A DNA stretch of 64,000 bases. Source: Paucibacter_B soli (GTDB lineage: Bacteria; Pseudomonadota; Gammaproteobacteria; Burkholderiales; Burkholderiaceae_C). The notes under the pieces are model-generated. The model was not told the DNA's origin. It made no database searches and saw only the letters and a program-made list of their open reading frames with translations. The DNA lies in the NCBI RefSeq assembly GCF_037482845.1, contig NZ_JBBHJW010000009.1, positions 62,001-126,000 on the forward strand. The letters run 5' to 3'. Shown here one piece after another: positions 60,630 through 64,000 of the stretch. Both the position numbers and the translations under genes were made by a program. Every line of letters begins with the position of its first letter. Position 1 is the stretch's first letter.

Positions 60630-62171
60630 ATGAAGGCGTACTTCGGAAAATGCTCTGTCTCTTATCAGAAGGGCCAGGACGTCAACATCATATGGGACTC
60701 GTCGCTGCTGCAGAACGGTCACACGCTGTTCATTGGCCGACCTGGAGCCGGCAAGACCCACCAGCTGCGACGGTTCCTTAGCGCCTTCCAAGAAGGCAGT
60801 GACGAGGCACGCGTCCATATCTTCGACGTGCATGACGACTTGGACATTCCTGGCGCCAGCGAGGTCATCTTCTCCCAGTCGACTCCTTATGGGCTGAACC
60901 CACTCGAAGTTGGCTCGGATCCTCATTTTGGTGGCGTGAACAAGTGCATCAACGCCTTCCTGCGAACCGTCAACAAGGTCACTGGCAACTTGGGTGCGCG
61001 TCAGCAGCCGTTGTTGCGTAACCTGCTTTTGGATGTCTACCGTGCCCGCGGCTTCAACCCAGATGACCCGCGCACATGGCACGTGGACCCGGCTCAAGCG
61101 CACTTTCTTTCGGATGGCTCTGATGGGCGTTTGTACCTGTCGATTCCGTTCGAGGAGAAAGAAGAGGCCAAGTCCGTGGCCAACGTGACCTGGGATCGCA
61201 ATATGCGGGCGCCTGGGTATGAGACCGGCTGCTGGTGGATTCGCGAGAATGAGTACACCGGCGCAATCACGCGCTGGTTTCCTGCGACAGCTGGTCGAAT
61301 GCACCCGTCGCTCGACGACGTCATCCTCTACGCCAAGCGCCAAATGATGATCGCCTTCATGGGAAGCGATCAGGCAGCGGTGACGGCGCTCGAGGCCTTT
61401 GTCAAGGCTTCACGCGCGCACTACAAGCAGGAGCTCCTGCAGCTCAAGGCTGGCGGCGTCAACAGGCCCGATGACCTGGAGAGCAGCAGTTCGGCCAAGG
61501 AGCGCGCTGCAGGCAAGGCGATGGAGGCCTATGGTCGCTACCTGGAAGCAGTGCGCACAGGCGACGAGGTCGAGAACATCCTCAAGTACGACAAGGCTGA
61601 CTTCAAGTCTGTGATCGACCGTCTGGAGTCGCTGCGCGCATCGGGCATCTTCAAGAGCGAGCCGCCGCCGTTCGATAGCTATTCGCGTGTCTGGCGCTAT
61701 AGGATTCGCGCTCTCGAGCGGGAAGAGAAGCGACTCTTTGTGCTGTTCCGGCTGCGCGAGCTCTACAACGAGGCCGTCGAACGTGGCGAATGCACGGGCC
61801 TCCGAGACATCATCGTCGTCGACGAGGCTCACCTTTACGCCGACGAAGACGGTGAGGACATGCTCAGCGTGCTGGCCCGGGAGGCTCGCAAGTTCGGCGT
61901 TGCCGTCATCGCCGCAAATCAGACGCCCGAGCTTCCCAAGGACTTCATCGCGTCCCTGGCGACGAAGGTTGTCCTCGGTATCGCCAGCGAATTCGATCAG
62001 CAGGCCGTCTCGAAGATGGGCATGACCAAGGAGCTGTTGAAGTGGATCCAGCCCAAAGCCACCCTGGCAATCCAGATGCAAGACTCGAGCAAGACGTCGG
62101 GGCAATGGCGTCCAGTGCTCTTGCGCAAGCCGGTGTCGGCCAACCAGGCGGGTGTTCAGCAAGCCGCTTGA
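60630..62171 (+). CDS. HerA/VirB4-superfamily ATPase
   Basis: A 513-residue protein with Walker A in LFIGRPGAGKTHQL (about 32-45) and Walker B in DIIVVDEAHLYAD (about 393-405), then LAREARKFGVAVIAANQTPE, the sensor region of HerA/TraG-type hexameric ATPases. No membrane segment. It may pump DNA or power secretion or packaging-like steps. GGAG precedes the ATG. It forms a single-gene unit with promoter at 60483 and terminator at 62190. Confidence 0.8.
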   Translation: MKAYFGKCSVSYQKGQDVNIIWDSSLLQNGHTLFIGRPGAGKTHQLRRFLSAFQEGSDEARVHIFDVHDDLDIPGASEVIFSQSTPYGLNPLEVGSDPHFGGVNKCINAFLRTVNKVTGNLGARQQPLLRNLLLDVYRARGFNPDDPRTWHVDPAQAHFLSDGSDGRLYLSIPFEEKEEAKSVANVTWDRNMRAPGYETGCWWIRENEYTGAITRWFPATAGRMHPSLDDVILYAKRQMMIAFMGSDQAAVTALEAFVKASRAHYKQELLQLKAGGVNRPDDLESSSSAKERAAGKAMEAYGRYLEAVRTGDEVENILKYDKADFKSVIDRLESLRASGIFKSEPPPFDSYSRVWRYRIRALEREEKRLFVLFRLRELYNEAVERGECTGLRDIIVVDEAHLYADEDGEDMLSVLAREARKFGVAVIAANQTPELPKDFIASLATKVVLGIASEFDQQAVSKMGMTKELLKWIQPKATLAIQMQDSSKTSGQWRPVLLRKPVSANQAGVQQAA

Positions 62172-62189
62172 TTCGTCACCCGTGACTAA

Positions 62190-62227
62190 AAGGGCCAGCG
62201 CTTCGCAGCAGCTGGCCCTTTCTTTTT
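62190..62227 (+). terminator. Terminator of the ATPase gene
   Basis: GGGCCAGC / GCTGGCCC hairpin followed by TTTCTTTTT. Confidence 0.85.
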
Positions 62228-62236
62228 GCCCCGACC

Positions 62237-63412
62237 TCAGGAGGCGGCTATCGCGTCCGCATTGATGAGCATCGGCCGCATCCAAATCACTTTGGTCAGA
62301 GAGAGTCCAGGCCCATGGCGCTGATGGCGGAAGTGGCCGTCTCGCCAATGCGTCTTGACCGTCCTGTGCTCGCCATCGGTCACCGTGCTCGAGGTGGCAG
62401 GCGCCGGCGGCGCGTCGACCATGATTCGGTCGTAGCTTCTGGCCACGGTTCGGCCGGCCTTGCGCTTGTGAGCACCAGACTGGGCTCGCAGCAGCACCTT
62501 CTTGGCCTCGGTGCGCTCAAGAAACTCCTTCTTCATCGCCTCGGGCAGGCCCAGGAACAGAATGCACTTGGCCAGCAGCTCAAGCTGTGGGGATGCGGCG
62601 CGCGCCTGGCCGTGCAGCTTCTCCTGATCGTCGAAGTAGCCAGACTGCTCCAGGGAGTCATGGGCCGGCTGGGTGTACGCAACGGTCAGGGCCGCTTCTA
62701 TGCTCACGCCATCGTCGCACTTCATCGCGGCCCACTCGACCACGTCGTCCATCACGTCGTCGCGACCGACCGGGGATCCCGTGAGGGTGATCTCCAGCAC
62801 CTGGCGGCCTTCGCCGTCGACCACGGCCGAAACGTATGCGCCTTCCAGCGGGTGAAAGCCGGACTGGGCGTGCTCCAGGTTCATCGGCGCAGCGTTTCGA
62901 TCCGTGCCCAGCTCGATGTAGATGTTCGGACTCGGCAGCTTGAGCTCCGAAATCGGAACCTCGGTGCCGATCTTGGTCTTGCCCAGCAGCTGCACGAGCT
63001 CGTTGCTGAAGCTGTAGATCCGGCCGCCGCACTGTTGGAAGCGCAGTGCTTGAACCATGGGCCCGGCGGTGCCGGCGCCGAAGCCACCGGTGGCCTCGGC
63101 TGTGCCGCGGTGCAGTGCATGGAAGATGTGGATGCGCTTGTCGTCCAGATCGTCCAGGCCCTTGAAGATGTCGATGGTGGCCAGGCCCTTGTCCAGCCAG
63201 GCCGTGACCTTGCTCTGGTTCTTGGGTTCCGCCAGGGTCATCATGGTCATGGCCGGCGCGGTGCTCGGCGAGGCGAGCACGCGACCCGGGTGCGGCAGCT
63301 GGAAGATGGCCGGCTCATCCAGCCAGGCCGAGGCCTCGCGCATTTGCTTCTCGAGCTGCAGGAGCTGCCGGTCCTCGGCTTTGGTCAGATCGAAGTAGTC
63401 CCTCAAATGCAT
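62237..63412 (-). CDS. AcrVA2-like protein
   Basis: About 391 residues from the ATG at 63412 (MHLRDYFDLTKAEDRQLLQL); the long upstream extension overlaps rnhB and is not coding. The layout recalls the AcrVA2 family: a central IYSFSNELVQLLGKTKIG...PNIYIELG, GAYVSAVVDGEGRQVLEIT, a hydrophobic helix (LLAKCILFLGLPEA) and a C-terminal KTHWRDGHFRHQ...VIWMRPMLIN, comparable to the RGHWHGYWQG...RVRWQPAVFVN end of AcrVA2. AcrVA2 lowers Cas12a by acting on its message; homologues occur on plasmids lacking that target. Similarity judged by eye. Its start overlaps rnhB's end. Confidence 0.55.
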   Translation of the reverse strand: MHLRDYFDLTKAEDRQLLQLEKQMREASAWLDEPAIFQLPHPGRVLASPSTAPAMTMMTLAEPKNQSKVTAWLDKGLATIDIFKGLDDLDDKRIHIFHALHRGTAEATGGFGAGTAGPMVQALRFQQCGGRIYSFSNELVQLLGKTKIGTEVPISELKLPSPNIYIELGTDRNAAPMNLEHAQSGFHPLEGAYVSAVVDGEGRQVLEITLTGSPVGRDDVMDDVVEWAAMKCDDGVSIEAALTVAYTQPAHDSLEQSGYFDDQEKLHGQARAASPQLELLAKCILFLGLPEAMKKEFLERTEAKKVLLRAQSGAHKRKAGRTVARSYDRIMVDAPPAPATSSTVTDGEHRTVKTHWRDGHFRHQRHGPGLSLTKVIWMRPMLINADAIAAS

Positions 63413-64000
63413 GCGGCGACTCCGGTCCGAAGTGCCGTGGCCACCGGTGCAAATGAGCGTCGGTGGGCCGGGCACGGCCCGAATTCGGCAAGCCTGGCCA
63501 TGTGAGCCGGACTGCCGTAGCCGGCGCTCTTGGCGAAACCGTATCCTGGGTAAGTAGTCTCCATGTCGGCCATGATACGGTCGCGAGTTACCTTCGCGAT
63601 CACCGAGGCGGCCGAGATCGCCGCGACCCTCGCGTCGCCCTTCACCAGCGTGCGGGCGGTGGCGCCAATCGCCTCGCAATCCTGAGAGAACGGATCGGTC
63701 AGGTAATTTCCGTCAACGATGACGAAATTGATGGCCTGGCCAGCCATCTTGGAATGCAGCTGCCGCAGGGCTTCCTGCATGGCCATGAAATTCGCCTGCA
63801 GGATGTTGACTTGGTCGATCACGTCGGGGCCGATGATGCCGACACCGATGTGGGCGCATCCCTGAAGGGCTGCGAAGAGGGACTCTCGACGCTTCGAAGT
63901 GAGCGCCTTCGAGTCAGTGAGGCCAGCTGGGACTGGGCCGTGGAGGGACACGGCGGCCGCGACAACGGGCCCGGCCAGGGCGCCGCGGCCGGCCTCATCA
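63403..64000 (-). CDS. rnhB: Ribonuclease HII (runs off window)
   Basis: The minus strand from the window edge reads DEAGRGALAGPVVAAAV, the active-site motif of RNase HII, then GLTDSKALTSKRRESLF, NFVIVDGNYLTD, KGDARVAAISAASVIAKVTR (metal site) and YGFAKSAGYGSPAHMARL. The enzyme removes ribonucleotides and RNA primers from DNA hybrids. Only the very N-terminus is missing. The stop overlaps the start of the AcrVA2-like gene by ten bases. Confidence 0.9.
   Translation of the reverse strand, partial: DEAGRGALAGPVVAAAVSLHGPVPAGLTDSKALTSKRRESLFAALQGCAHIGVGIIGPDVIDQVNILQANFMAMQEALRQLHSKMAGQAINFVIVDGNYLTDPFSQDCEAIGATARTLVKGDARVAAISAASVIAKVTRDRIMADMETTYPGYGFAKSAGYGSPAHMARLAEFGPCPAHRRSFAPVATALRTGVAACI

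Noticed and set aside
62315..63505. 396-codon plus-strand frame opposite the AcrVA2-like gene
   Set aside because: The minus strand shows domain-like structure and coupling to rnhB. The plus-strand frame is His/Gly/Arg-rich shadow sequence of GC-rich coding DNA.

Overview
The window looks like a segment of a large, GC-rich conjugative plasmid (or plasmid-like replicon) from a proteobacterium, most likely a betaproteobacterium of the Burkholderiales. The reasons are an iteron-type Rep_3 initiator next to a type Ia ParAB system with a long centromere array, an I-type (DotL/DotM-like) conjugation module, type IV pilin genes, UmuDC with a CTGT-N8-ACAG SOS box, an H-NS-like protein and ordinary sigma70-type promoters. 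Only the replicon type is well supported; the host assignment is inference from style.

Layout. 1-0.7 kb: end of an IS3-type insertion sequence. 1-5.8 kb: an unknown gene, then a tightly coupled operon encoding a protein-kinase-like protein, an ADP-ribosyltransferase-like protein, a stop-interrupted small gene, an ATP-grasp enzyme and a type IV prepilin. 6-22.6 kb: an accessory region dominated by large proteins of unknown function. Many end in the same Ala/Ser/Pro linker plus Arg-rich tail, and four to five are clear paralogues. It also holds a GNAT acetyltransferase, secreted proteins, a LuxR-type regulator and a HExxH metalloprotease. 23.9-28.2 kb: a NYN-LOTUS nuclease, a large unknown protein and umuDC. 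28.3-39.4 kb: the conjugation/pilus block (DUF882 peptidase, DotL/TrbC coupling ATPase, DotM/TrbA, lytic transglycosylase, PilV-like prepilin). 39.4-41.6 kb: an HD hydrolase and a stop-interrupted tnpB.

41.7-49.5 kb is the most striking part: an operon-like island of 34 recognisable tRNAs covering all 20 amino acids, including an initiator-like tRNA-Met. A strong promoter and a boxA-like element precede it, and a second promoter lies inside. The island also contains an HNH-RNA ligase fusion gene, a second HNH nuclease gene, tiny ORFs and a ~1-kb gene-free stretch full of GNRA-capped hairpins with a tRNA-like domain embedded in it, resembling the GOLLD class of giant structured RNAs. A 27-bp inverted repeat bounds the island. 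I saw no stop-suppressor anticodon.

49.6-56 kb is the replication and partition core: rep (minus strand), iterons, parAB and 12 copies of a 21-bp palindrome in a 146-bp higher-order repeat. 56-60.4 kb: two unknown genes, a second NYN nuclease, a tyrosine recombinase with a dif-like palindrome just upstream, and an H-NS-like gene. 60.6-64 kb: a HerA/VirB4-like ATPase, an AcrVA2-like protein and RNase HII, which runs off the window.

Together the genes describe a self-transmissible element with its own replication, segregation, resolution, mutagenic repair and silencing functions. Its tRNA/RNA-repair island could keep translation running when host tRNAs are attacked or poorly matched. Its family of Arg-tailed proteins could be cargo or effectors of the element's own transfer system; that last point is inference.
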